Below, in pieces: positions 1 to 7,052 of a stretch of DNA of 9,093 bases. The notes beneath the pieces are model-generated. The model was not told the DNA's origin and made no database searches. It was given only the letters and a program-made list of their open reading frames with translations. The position numbers were made by a program, and so were the translations under genes. Position 1 is the stretch's first letter. The number at the start of each line of letters is the position of its first letter. The stretch comes from Microcaldota archaeon (GTDB lineage Archaea > Micrarchaeota > Micrarchaeia > Micrarchaeales > Micrarchaeaceae): the NCBI GenBank assembly GCA_021785805.1, contig JAJYEJ010000003.1:28227-37319 (forward strand), written 5' to 3'.

Positions 1-39
1 TGACATTAAGAACCAAGATGGCCTTTTACGGTGCTAAAA

Positions 40-195
40 ATGGGAAAGTTTGCAATAGCCGACGCTGAAATAGCTAAGATCGTAATATGCAGAAGGTGCA
101 AGTCGAGGAATAAGGTGGGCTCTGTGCGCTGCAGGAAGTGCGGGTCCCAGTACCTGAGGCCGAAGAGGAAGGACACCAAGACTAAGGGCAAGTGA
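40..195 (+). CDS. rpl40e: 50S ribosomal protein L40e
   Basis: This 51-residue zinc-ribbon protein belongs to the large ribosomal subunit. Two CxxC pairs (C17/C20 and C31/C34) can bind one zinc. Around them lie many Arg and Lys residues for rRNA contact, including RCRKCG at 30-35 and LRPKRK at 39-44, the typical archaeal L40e signature. In archaea it stands alone; in eukaryotes it is made as a ubiquitin fusion. The ATG at 40 is chosen because GGTG at 30-33 sits six bases upstream as a Shine-Dalgarno site. An in-frame GTG at 31 would add three residues, and stops at 1-3 and 7-9 close the frame above it. No TATA box is visible in the 39 bases upstream, so the promoter may lie outside the window. 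The winged-helix gene follows after 50 bases and may share the transcript. Confidence 0.93.
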   Translation: MGKFAIADAEIAKIVICRRCKSRNKVGSVRCRKCGSQYLRPKRKDTKTKGK

Positions 196-245
196 ACAGG
201 CAATTTCGAAAGGTCGGATAACGTTAATCAAGAAGCGTGATATAC

Positions 246-467
246 ATGGCAGATCTAAATCCTATGGAACAGCTTGTAGTGAATGTGATGAAGGACCTCG
301 GCGCCACAAGCGAAGATAAGATTAAGACAGCGGACGACATAACGAAGAAGACGAACAGGCCGAAGGGTCTCGTGAACAACACATTGGTCGCGCTGGTGCA
401 GAAAGGTGTCGTAAAAAGAGTGGCAAGGGAGAAGGCTTCCGGTTACTTCATACTGAGTACGCAGTAA
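246..467 (+). CDS. Small winged-helix DNA-binding protein
   Basis: This gene encodes a 73-residue protein with the pattern of a stand-alone winged helix-turn-helix. A first helix (MEQLVVNVMKDLG) is followed by TADDITKKT as helix 2 and PKGLVNNTLVALVQKGVVK as the likely recognition helix. RVAREKASGYFIL then forms a beta wing. There is no partner domain, so it is probably a DNA- or RNA-binding regulator or a chromatin-type protein; the target is unknown. ATG 246 is preferred over the GTG at 237 because GTGAT (237-241) then acts as a Shine-Dalgarno site four bases upstream. It lies 50 bases after L40e and ends 15 bases before the next gene, so the three are probably cotranscribed. I do not recognise a named family. 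An S25e-like ribosomal winged helix is a weaker alternative. Confidence 0.8.
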   Translation: MADLNPMEQLVVNVMKDLGATSEDKIKTADDITKKTNRPKGLVNNTLVALVQKGVVKRVAREKASGYFILSTQ

Positions 468-482
468 GATTTCACTGGTGAT

Positions 483-944
483 ATGGTGGATGAGGCTGAG
501 GAGTACATAGACTTCATGGCGAAGTACAAGGACTGGATATCTATAAAGAGGATAGGCATACGCCCCGACACCAAGCCGGAGGAGGTCGCCTATTATCTGG
601 CCGGGATAAGGTCGACCATCGACAGCAAGGCATACTCATTCTTGGGCATAAAGACGAGCGTAATCGACGAGTTCATAGGAAGGATCACGAATGGAAAGCG
701 GAAGAGCTATGGCGCGCTCTCAGAGGTCGTAAACTCGATAAACAGTCCGGAGGCGAAAGCCGCTCTCGCCGATGCATGCGGGGAGCACAAGGACCAGATA
801 CCGCTTGCCGAGATATATCTGCTGGGCAAGGCGATAAGCAGCATCGGCTTTGACATCTCGCTGAACCAGGGAGCAATGTCGAAGGTATTCCCGGATCTAA
901 AACCTCCAAAGAAGCCTCCGGTCGGCAGGAAAAAGAAGGAGTAA
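483..944 (+). CDS. Conserved hypothetical protein, possibly DUF2666 family
   Basis: This 153-residue soluble, mainly helical protein has no signal peptide or membrane segment. The N-terminal part (YIDFMAKYKDWISIKRIGI at 8-26, then TKPEEVAYYLAGI at 30-42) recalls the DUF2666 proteins of DPANN archaea and methanogens. That match is from memory and unverified. Residues 56-82 and 102-130 form further predicted helices. The last 16 residues are a Pro/Lys tail (KPPKKPPVGRKKKE-like), perhaps for nucleic acid or ribosome contact. The start is slightly odd: GGTGAT (477-482) abuts ATG 483 with no spacer, so the neighbouring GTG at 486 is a possible alternative start. It follows the winged-helix gene by 15 bases and converges with the HMG-CoA synthase gene, leaving only 21 bases between stops. 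Function unknown. Confidence 0.8.
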   Translation: MVDEAEEYIDFMAKYKDWISIKRIGIRPDTKPEEVAYYLAGIRSTIDSKAYSFLGIKTSVIDEFIGRITNGKRKSYGALSEVVNSINSPEAKAALADACGEHKDQIPLAEIYLLGKAISSIGFDISLNQGAMSKVFPDLKPPKKPPVGRKKKE

Positions 945-965
945 AGGCTATGTACCTGCGTTGTG

Positions 966-3044
966 CTAGTAGCGCATAGCCACGCCCGAACCGGATTCTG
1001 CCTCGCTATCAGCGGTTACTGCTTTCTCTAAGTTATAGCTCTCTGCCGCTATCTCTCCGTTGCCGTCCATGGGCACCTTTCCATTCTCCTCTATGAAGGT
1101 GTACTCTCCGGTGGTGTCACCTCTTCTCATTATCACGTGGAAGCCCGGTTTCAGACGCCCTCCTCTCAGGAACCTCCTGTTCTTTTCTACAAGATTCTCT
1201 GAGGTCAGCATCCTTTCGGCCTCACCCTGTATCAGCTTAGGGTGCAGCTCCAGGTACTGCTCATGGTTTATTGCGGTCGCCTTGAGGTCTATTATCAGCC
1301 TTTCCCTCACTGCCCTAGCATCTGCCACTATCTTCAATGGTCTAGCTATGGCTTCGCTCCCACTTCCATAGCCTACTATTATGCCGTACTTGCCCGTCAT
1401 GTCTGCCAGTGCCGATGAATTCAGCACTGAGGCGAGGCTGGCGAATACGGATGTGGTGTAGGAGTTGCCCATTATGGATCCGAGTTCCAGTGCCTCCGTT
1501 ATGTGAAGCTTATCCTTGAACGCCTTGTACTCGTCGACCTCCCTGAGCGTTATCGCCCAATCCCACCACGCCCCTATCTCTTTGTCGCTTTCTATGTGTG
1601 ATATTATGGCTTCGTCGTTCATCGTGCCGTCCTTGTTGAACTCCATCAGCTTGTCATCTACCATGCCGATGAAGCTTGTCCATCTTCCGAGCGGCTCCTC
1701 CCCTATCTCCTTCTCGCCGATTACCACGCCCCTCTTCTTTATCGGTACCTTCCTGTGCGCTATATCAGCAAGCAGCTCGGGGTTGTACTTCTTCAGGTAG
1801 TGTGCGAACAGGAACGTAGAGAAGTATATAGCCTGTTTGGGGAATGGGACGTGGCTGAGAAACAGGCCGACATCCTCTAAGGTTATGTTGTGCGTGGACT
1901 GCAGCTCATCCTCTATCGCAGTCACGGCCTTGCCAACGGTGTACACGTAGCTCCTCTTCGAGAGTTCGGAGTGCACTAGCGGAGTTACGTTTCCGTACTT
2001 CGTGAAATCCGGAAGCATTATGTTGAACGCATGGCTGCCTATCCCGTTTGTAAGCTCGACGAGCTTGGGATCCGAGGTGATCCACATCAGCGATGCCGCA
2101 GCTCCCTGCGTCTGCTCTGCTGTTGCCGCTCTGGCAGGGTCGTAGAACGCCGTATCGCATGTCACCACCAACGCCGACACCCTCTTGCCCTCGTTCGCCC
2201 TGGACCTGATCCTATCCACAGCCGAGTTTATTCCAGACATTCCTGCGACGCACGCGAAGGTCTCCTGGCTGACCTCCGCCTTCTTGAACATCTCGACTAT
2301 CGGTCTATACTTCTTTTCATCCTCTTTGAGCAGTCTGCTGTAAACCATCTTGAGCGAGATCATGATATCCGGAAGGGAGTGGTCGGAGTTGCTCTCCGTA
2401 GCGTAAAGGATTCTGTCTATAGGCTCGGCCATGAGCTTCTTCAGGTCGTCAGGCGAGTCGCCCACGCTCTTGAGGAACTTGTAAAGGGAATTAGCTACAT
2501 ATGTTACGTTCCCTTCCGAGTACCCGGGCAGCCTTATCTCCTTGATCCCAACCCCGTCTATGATGTTCTTCGGATCGAATGGCTTTACCGAGGAGATGAG
2601 GCCATCCGTATCGGCGTGCAGCTTTCCGGCTCTTCCCGGATCCTCACGCTTGCTTGCCAGTTTACTCTCTCTTTCCTCAATGAACCTCTTATCGATTTCA
2701 GGGTCAAGATGCATCCCGCCGTAACGGTCCACTGCAGTCTTTGAGGTATTATAGGAACCTACATCGATCTCATTGTCTATCATTCTTCCCGCAATCTCCC
2801 TGATCTCTTTCACAGATGTCGCGCTTCTCACTCTGGAAGTATCTACCTTCCGCTCCCAGGGCGGAGCAAGCAGATCAGCCTCTAGCTTGTTCGCGACGCC
2901 CCTTCTTATCATTCCTACCGTTATGCCTTTCGCAAGTTCTTCAGCTGTTATCCTCGTGCCTGCTGAGACCACCGCCATCCTGTGTATGCCTATCGGCCCG
3001 GTCTTATCGCCTTTATACTCGCTAGTTGCGCTTGCATCTGACAT
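966..3044 (-). CDS. Hydroxymethylglutaryl-CoA synthase, expanded form
   Basis: HMG-CoA synthase condenses acetyl-CoA with acetoacetyl-CoA, the committed carbon-carbon step of the mevalonate route to archaeal isoprenoid lipids. Counting from an upstream TTG at 3068, the thiolase-fold triad is intact: Glu225 in ATESNSD, Cys273 in FACVAGMSG and His406 in SHVPFPK. EQTQGAAA (318-325), PLVHSELSK (363-371), GNSYT (534-538) and GYGSGSEA (566-573) also fit the family. Usual members have about 350-400 residues; this has 692. The extra length is about 145 residues before the Glu, about 85 between His406 and GNSYT, and a C-terminal tail ending in an acidic, Ser-rich stretch. ATG 3044 is chosen because a TATA box at 3076-3084 places transcription start near 3054. 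That rules out TTG 3068 and ATG 3065. The activity assignment is strong; the role of the inserts is unknown. Confidence 0.92.
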   Translation of the reverse strand: MSDASATSEYKGDKTGPIGIHRMAVVSAGTRITAEELAKGITVGMIRRGVANKLEADLLAPPWERKVDTSRVRSATSVKEIREIAGRMIDNEIDVGSYNTSKTAVDRYGGMHLDPEIDKRFIEERESKLASKREDPGRAGKLHADTDGLISSVKPFDPKNIIDGVGIKEIRLPGYSEGNVTYVANSLYKFLKSVGDSPDDLKKLMAEPIDRILYATESNSDHSLPDIMISLKMVYSRLLKEDEKKYRPIVEMFKKAEVSQETFACVAGMSGINSAVDRIRSRANEGKRVSALVVTCDTAFYDPARAATAEQTQGAAASLMWITSDPKLVELTNGIGSHAFNIMLPDFTKYGNVTPLVHSELSKRSYVYTVGKAVTAIEDELQSTHNITLEDVGLFLSHVPFPKQAIYFSTFLFAHYLKKYNPELLADIAHRKVPIKKRGVVIGEKEIGEEPLGRWTSFIGMVDDKLMEFNKDGTMNDEAIISHIESDKEIGAWWDWAITLREVDEYKAFKDKLHITEALELGSIMGNSYTTSVFASLASVLNSSALADMTGKYGIIVGYGSGSEAIARPLKIVADARAVRERLIIDLKATAINHEQYLELHPKLIQGEAERMLTSENLVEKNRRFLRGGRLKPGFHVIMRRGDTTGEYTFIEENGKVPMDGNGEIAAESYNLEKAVTADSEAESGSGVAMRY

Positions 3045-3075
3045 CCAATCGCCTGGCAATAACATCAAAATTAGC

Positions 3076-3084
3076 CTTTAAAAA
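3076..3084 (-). promoter_or_regulatory. TATA box of the HMG-CoA synthase gene
   Basis: On the minus strand the sequence reads TTTTTAAAG. It is embedded in a near-palindrome, GCCTTTAAAAAGGC (3074-3087). Its centre is about 36 bases upstream of ATG 3044, giving an expected leader of about ten bases without a Shine-Dalgarno site. This supports the shorter N-terminus. Confidence 0.55.
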
Positions 3085-3144
3085 GGCGAATATCGATTCG
3101 TCGAATAACGTCTATGGTTTTACGAGAATAAATCGACGCCAGGA

Positions 3145-4104
3145 TTAGCGTATGTTCTCCGGTTTGGTGGCTCTTGACCATAGCTCGTCGAATCTTCTTG
3201 CGGCAGAATCGTGATTTATGCTCACGATGTTCTCGCTCTTCTTGTTTATGATGTTAAGCGGCGGTATCTTGTATGCGCTGGAGTCATCCATGAGCAGGCG
3301 CTCATGCTGGTCTTTCGCATCGTCGTCGTTCATGACCCTAAGCTCGAACGTTATGCCCCTGTTCTGAAGCTCGTTCCTGAAGTCATTATAGTTGCGCTCA
3401 AACTCCTTGGTAAGCCTGTCCGCTCTGGTCAGGACACATATCTCAGCGTAGTGCGCTTCCGCTCCCTTGACCAGCCTGGCAAGGTTGTCGATGCCTTTGG
3501 AGTCGAAGTGCATGTCTATTATCTTCACATTGCCGTTCAGTTTGCCCATCAGCCTGTTCGATATGTTCATTATGTTGGAGTAAGGCGTCTTCGGATCTAT
3601 CGCTATCTGGCGCACTGCCCGTTTTGCAGGTGTAGACTTCTTGAACATAAGCAGCATAGTATACGCCCCCGCTACGAACGCAAGGATGCTTCCGAGATAA
3701 GGGAACAGGAACGCGGTTATCGAGTTATGGAAGGTGAAGTTGAATTCAAGAAGCGCTGTGAGCGCAGAGAAGACCACAGCGGAAACCATCACTAAAGCCG
3801 CCATCAGCCTGGCATACGCCCTGGTGAAAAGCCACAGCGCCCCGCTGGAGAACATTATCAGCGCAAAGGGTCCCATTATGTAAACGATGTAAAGCGCGAG
3901 CTGGAGCGTAGGCGTGCTTGCGAACAGCGCAACCAGGCTGTTCGATGGGGTTACGTTGTATTCGCTTATGACCGAAGCGGAGCCTACGCTGAAACCGTAA
4001 GAGTATGATATCTGTTGCGCGAAGAACAGCGTGTATATCATTACTATAGCTCCGCCTACCAGTGCAAGCCCTGACGATAAGTACCACTCTGTTTTAGCAT
4101 CCAC
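3145..4104 (-). CDS. Four-helix membrane protein with cytosolic PLD-like (MIT_C-like) domain
   Basis: This 319-residue protein has four predicted transmembrane helices (about 12-29, 66-92, 97-120 and 130-153). A 36-residue loop separates the first two, and a soluble region of about 165 residues follows. The soluble part has alternating strands and helices: KIIDMHF (194-200), EICVLTRADR (221-230), TFELRVM (252-258), then HERLLMDD (267-274). The last is H-x-R-x4-D, one copy of the phospholipase D HxKx4D motif with Lys replaced by Arg. This resembles the PLD-like domain at the C-terminus of MIT-domain proteins, which is thought to bind ligands rather than catalyse. A second HxK motif is absent. 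The start is GTG, with no upstream ATG in frame. It diverges from the helicase gene. Its biological role is unknown; membrane anchoring of a lipid- or protein-binding domain is an inference. Confidence 0.85.
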   Translation of the reverse strand: MDAKTEWYLSSGLALVGGAIVMIYTLFFAQQISYSYGFSVGSASVISEYNVTPSNSLVALFASTPTLQLALYIVYIMGPFALIMFSSGALWLFTRAYARLMAALVMVSAVVFSALTALLEFNFTFHNSITAFLFPYLGSILAFVAGAYTMLLMFKKSTPAKRAVRQIAIDPKTPYSNIMNISNRLMGKLNGNVKIIDMHFDSKGIDNLARLVKGAEAHYAEICVLTRADRLTKEFERNYNDFRNELQNRGITFELRVMNDDDAKDQHERLLMDDSSAYKIPPLNIINKKSENIVSINHDSAARRFDELWSRATKPENIR

Positions 4105-4138
4105 ATTACCTATTAGTTGGAAAAGGCTAAAAAGAACC

Positions 4139-4147
4139 TATATTAAA
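4139..4147. promoter_or_regulatory. Shared TATA element of a divergent gene pair
   Basis: TATATTAAA on the plus strand reads TTTAATATA on the minus strand, so one AT box can serve both directions. For the helicase its centre is about 26 bases upstream of ATG 4168, predicting a leaderless mRNA. For the membrane protein it is about 38 bases upstream of GTG 4104. A second candidate, CTAAAAAG (plus) or CTTTTTAG (minus) at 4127-4134, lies 26 bases from the GTG. Confidence 0.45.
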
Positions 4148-4167
4148 GTTCAATGCCAAACTGCATC

Positions 4168-6003
4168 ATGAACTTCCCTTTCAGGTTCGACGCCCCGAGA
4201 CCTGCCCAGACTAGAATGATGAATGACATCTACGGCGCGATGTCCAGTCGAAGGAATATCCTAATCAATGCGCCGACCGGGGTCGGCAAGACCGACGCCT
4301 CCATAAGTGCCGTATTGGCGTTCGCTCTAGAGAATGACCTAAAGGTCTTCTTCCTCACACCAAAGACATCGCAGCATAAGATAGCTATGGACGCGATCTC
4401 GGGGATAAACAAGAGGTATTCGCTGGATATCAAGGCGGTCGACATGGTAGGGAAGCAGAACCTCTGCGTAAACAGCGAGGTCAACGGGATAACCCGGGAA
4501 GCGTTCTACAAGGCATGCGAGACAAGGGTGAAGAACAACAAGTGCGGCTATTTCACCAGGGCAAAAGCGTACTTTAACTCCGATGTGCCGAAGCCCATCA
4601 TCGATGCGACCGCGCTGGGTCACAACAAGGTATTCACGGAGTCTTCGGATTATGGTGTATGTGCATATGAAATATCGGCTTATCTCGCAAGGGAAGCCAG
4701 GATCCTTGTGGCTGACTATGCCCACATACTGAGCCCGTACGCGAAGAACACATTCCTAAAGAAGGTCGCAAGGACGCTCCACGACAGCATAATAATCTGG
4801 GACGAGGCGCACAACATCATCAACTCCGCAAGCTCCTACTTCAGCACTTCAGTGTCGATGAACACCATAGACAACGCAGCCAAGGAGCTCAAATCCATAG
4901 AGAGCGGCATCGACATAAGCTATCTCGGGTTTGCGATAAAGAAGATAGGGGAGAAGAGGCTCCACAGCAAGAATGAGGCATTCATACAGATGGATGACTT
5001 CCCTATTGAGATAACCGAAGAGATAAGCTCCCTGTCCGAGCAGCTTGAGAAGGCAGGCATGGAATACGCCGAGAAGCGCCAGGCCAAGCGTTCCGCGCTT
5101 CTCCATATCTCGAGGTTCCTTGCCTCATGGAAGGAGGTGGACGATACGATAACAGCCATAGCGACAAAGAGGGGCAACAACGTCATGGTATCGCTGACCT
5201 GCTTGTATCCCGCCAAGTCAATCAACACCTTCAGGGAGGCGTACTCCAACGTCTTCATGAGCGCTACCCTGCTTCCGCTCGATATGCATGCCGACCTCTT
5301 TGGCGTTGAGAATCCTGAGATGCGAAGCTATGAGTCCATGTTCCCGAAGCGCAACAAGATCGCCATAGTGGACGACAGCGTAACGACGAGATACGCCAGC
5401 AGGTCGATGGAGCAGTACAAGAAGATGGCGAATAACATAAGCACGATCAAGGCAGGCGTCCCAGGCAACATAGCGGTCTTTTTCCCGGGGTTCGAGGTCA
5501 TGGATGGGGTATTCAGGAACATGCCTAACGGAAGCAGCGTATATGTCCAGAGGCGGGAGATGAAGAGCATGGCTCTGGAAAACCTCCTCAAGGAGTTCAA
5601 GGCGTCAGAGGACTCCATGCTGTTCGGCGTGATGGGAGGAAGCCTGAGCGAGGGCGTGGACTACGCAAACAACGTAATCAAGGGGGTTGTAGTAGTAGGG
5701 ATACCGCTCGCAAAGCCAAGCCTGGAGATGAGTGCGAGGATAGCGTACTACAACAGAAGATTCCCCGGGAAAGGTGACGAGTATGCATACAGCATACCAG
5801 CCGTGATAAGGGCGATACAGGCCTCCGGAAGGGCGATAAGAGGGGAGCACGACAGGGCCGTGATAGTCTTCATGGACAGGAGATACGGATGGGGAGCCTA
5901 TTCGTCATTGATAAAACAGAGCATAGGCAGCATAGAAACAGGCAACAGCGCCGACCTGATAGGAAAATTCTGGGAGCGGGAAAGCGAAGAATCAACGGTC
6001 TAG
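4168..6003 (+). CDS. XPD/Rad3-family Fe-S superfamily 2 DNA helicase
   Basis: This is a 5'-3' DNA helicase of the XPD/Rad3/DinG group, likely acting in DNA repair or on unusual DNA structures in the cytoplasm. Numbered from an upstream ATG at 4153, it shows Walker A APTGVGKT (40-47) and four cysteines, 105, 122, 131 and 170, placed like the 4Fe-4S ligands. It also has DEAH (217-220), an Arch-like helical insert (about 230-360), SAT (370-372), the GGSLSEGVDY motif V (495-504) and QASGRAIR motif VI (556-563). Length is normal for archaeal XPD. ATG 4168 is preferred because the TATA box at 4139-4147 lies 26 bases upstream. From 4153 the start would fall before the expected transcription start. 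It diverges from a membrane protein gene and converges with the presenilin-type gene. XPD is the likelier label, with DinG-like the alternative. Confidence 0.92.
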   Translation: MNFPFRFDAPRPAQTRMMNDIYGAMSSRRNILINAPTGVGKTDASISAVLAFALENDLKVFFLTPKTSQHKIAMDAISGINKRYSLDIKAVDMVGKQNLCVNSEVNGITREAFYKACETRVKNNKCGYFTRAKAYFNSDVPKPIIDATALGHNKVFTESSDYGVCAYEISAYLAREARILVADYAHILSPYAKNTFLKKVARTLHDSIIIWDEAHNIINSASSYFSTSVSMNTIDNAAKELKSIESGIDISYLGFAIKKIGEKRLHSKNEAFIQMDDFPIEITEEISSLSEQLEKAGMEYAEKRQAKRSALLHISRFLASWKEVDDTITAIATKRGNNVMVSLTCLYPAKSINTFREAYSNVFMSATLLPLDMHADLFGVENPEMRSYESMFPKRNKIAIVDDSVTTRYASRSMEQYKKMANNISTIKAGVPGNIAVFFPGFEVMDGVFRNMPNGSSVYVQRREMKSMALENLLKEFKASEDSMLFGVMGGSLSEGVDYANNVIKGVVVVGIPLAKPSLEMSARIAYYNRRFPGKGDEYAYSIPAVIRAIQASGRAIRGEHDRAVIVFMDRRYGWGAYSSLIKQSIGSIETGNSADLIGKFWERESEESTV

Positions 6004-6974
6004 AACAACAGGAAATAAACGGCAAGCGACAGGCTGATCCCGAAGAGGAGCAGAGGTATCGCAGGCAGAGGCCTGTTGTACCTTTTCAGCACCCACATGT
6101 TAAGCACCAAGCCGAACAACGCCCCTACGGCGGCAAACATCGATGGCAAGAAGTTCAGGCTGACCTTGTATGCGGCGGTCTCCACCATGAGCGGTATGGC
6201 GAGGTCTCCTGTCCCGAGCATTATCCTGGCAGGTACGGGAGCAAGGTTCATGCTCACCATCTTCTTAAGTATCCCTCCGCGCCCGGCAAGCTCCTTCTTC
6301 TCCTTTTGGTAAAGCCTCCTGTTCCTCACATCAAGGTCACCGACAGGTATGCCCTCTAGCTCCTCCACGCCGACAAGGAAGGCGAGGTTCCTGCTTGACA
6401 TAGCCTTAGCCATGGTTATCATGTGCTTCGTCACGAACACCGCTATGAAGTCATAAACCGCAATTATTATCATGAAGATGAAGGCCGCAAAGAAGCTGAA
6501 GCTTACTCCGAGTATCGCCCCTACGCCAGTAGCTGCGATGATGGCTGCGGTGTTCCTGAGCTTCGGCCACTTGTTCTTCGCTACGACGAGAGCGGCTGCC
6601 AGCATCACTGCTGCCGCAAGCTGGAAGAATGGCCCATTGAGGAAGCTGTCCGGAGCCGAACCAGCCAATGCACCTACTACTATGAGGAAGACAAGGACAG
6701 ACGAGATGAACACAACAACCCCCTCGAATACAAGGAACAGCTTATCGCCTTTGTAAACCTTCAGTATCAGCAGCAACACGGCTACGAACAGTATCATGTA
6801 GCCTACATAGAACAGCACAGTCACCGCTGACGAGGCAACCTGTGTTCCTTGTATCTGCTGGACTGTGGTGCCTGTGTAGACCTGTGTGGCTAACAGTATA
6901 CCGAAGAACTGGACTATGAGGAATATCGACATGATTTGCGCAAGCTGCCTATACTCAATAGCTCTAAGATCCAT
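6000..6974 (-). CDS. Presenilin/SPP-type intramembrane aspartyl protease (family A22)
   Basis: This 324-residue polytopic membrane protein has about nine predicted helices. Numbered from the TTG at 6977, the two catalytic aspartates are D176 in VYDF on helix 6 and D258 in GTGD on helix 7. They are separated by a charged loop (about 185-245), as in presenilins. Helix 9 carries PAIP (305-308) in place of the canonical PALP. Together YD, GxGD and PAL define the A22 family, which cuts transmembrane segments such as leftover signal peptides. Archaeal homologues are well known. ATG 6974 is chosen over TTG 6977 because GGTGA (6981-6985) lies six bases upstream. The TATA box is at 7019-7027. The 3' end overlaps the helicase end by four bases. 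Substrates in this organism are unknown; the Leu-to-Ile change is mild and probably tolerated. Confidence 0.9.
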   Translation of the reverse strand: MDLRAIEYRQLAQIMSIFLIVQFFGILLATQVYTGTTVQQIQGTQVASSAVTVLFYVGYMILFVAVLLLILKVYKGDKLFLVFEGVVVFISSVLVFLIVVGALAGSAPDSFLNGPFFQLAAAVMLAAALVVAKNKWPKLRNTAAIIAATGVGAILGVSFSFFAAFIFMIIIAVYDFIAVFVTKHMITMAKAMSSRNLAFLVGVEELEGIPVGDLDVRNRRLYQKEKKELAGRGGILKKMVSMNLAPVPARIMLGTGDLAIPLMVETAAYKVSLNFLPSMFAAVGALFGLVLNMWVLKRYNRPLPAIPLLLFGISLSLAVYFLLF

Positions 6975-6980
6975 CAATCG

Positions 6981-6985
6981 TCACC
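6981..6985 (-). promoter_or_regulatory. Shine-Dalgarno site deciding the presenilin-type start
   Basis: GGTGA on the minus strand, six bases before ATG 6974, is complementary to the TCACC of archaeal 16S rRNA 3' ends. It favours the ATG over the TTG one codon upstream. Confidence 0.6.
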
Positions 6986-7018
6986 GGTATCTCCCTGCTA
7001 TTCTCAATCTCCGCCCAG

Positions 7019-7027
7019 GTTTAAATA
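7019..7027 (-). promoter_or_regulatory. TATA box of the presenilin-type gene
   Basis: CTATTTAAAC on the minus strand spans about 7019-7028, its centre about 50 bases upstream of ATG 6974. The expected transcription start is near 6998, giving a leader of about 24 bases that includes the GGTGA site. Confidence 0.55.
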
Positions 7028-7052
7028 GCTAACAGTAATGCCACAATATGGG

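Noticed and set aside
2031..2744. 237-codon open frame on the plus strand
   Set aside because: It lies fully inside the HMG-CoA synthase gene on the other strand and its translation is rich in Arg, His and Cys with no domain, as expected of an antisense shadow.
3045..3068. Longer HMG-CoA synthase N-terminus from TTG 3068 or ATG 3065
   Set aside because: Both codons lie too close to the TATA box, upstream of the expected transcription start.
3211..3795. 194-codon open frame on the plus strand
   Set aside because: It is the antisense of the membrane/PLD-like gene, whose helices and motif are convincing; the plus-strand product shows no recognisable pattern.
5889..6359. 156-codon plus-strand frame bridging the helicase end and the presenilin-type gene
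   Set aside because: It overlaps two well-supported genes and its product is a low-complexity Gln/Arg/His string.
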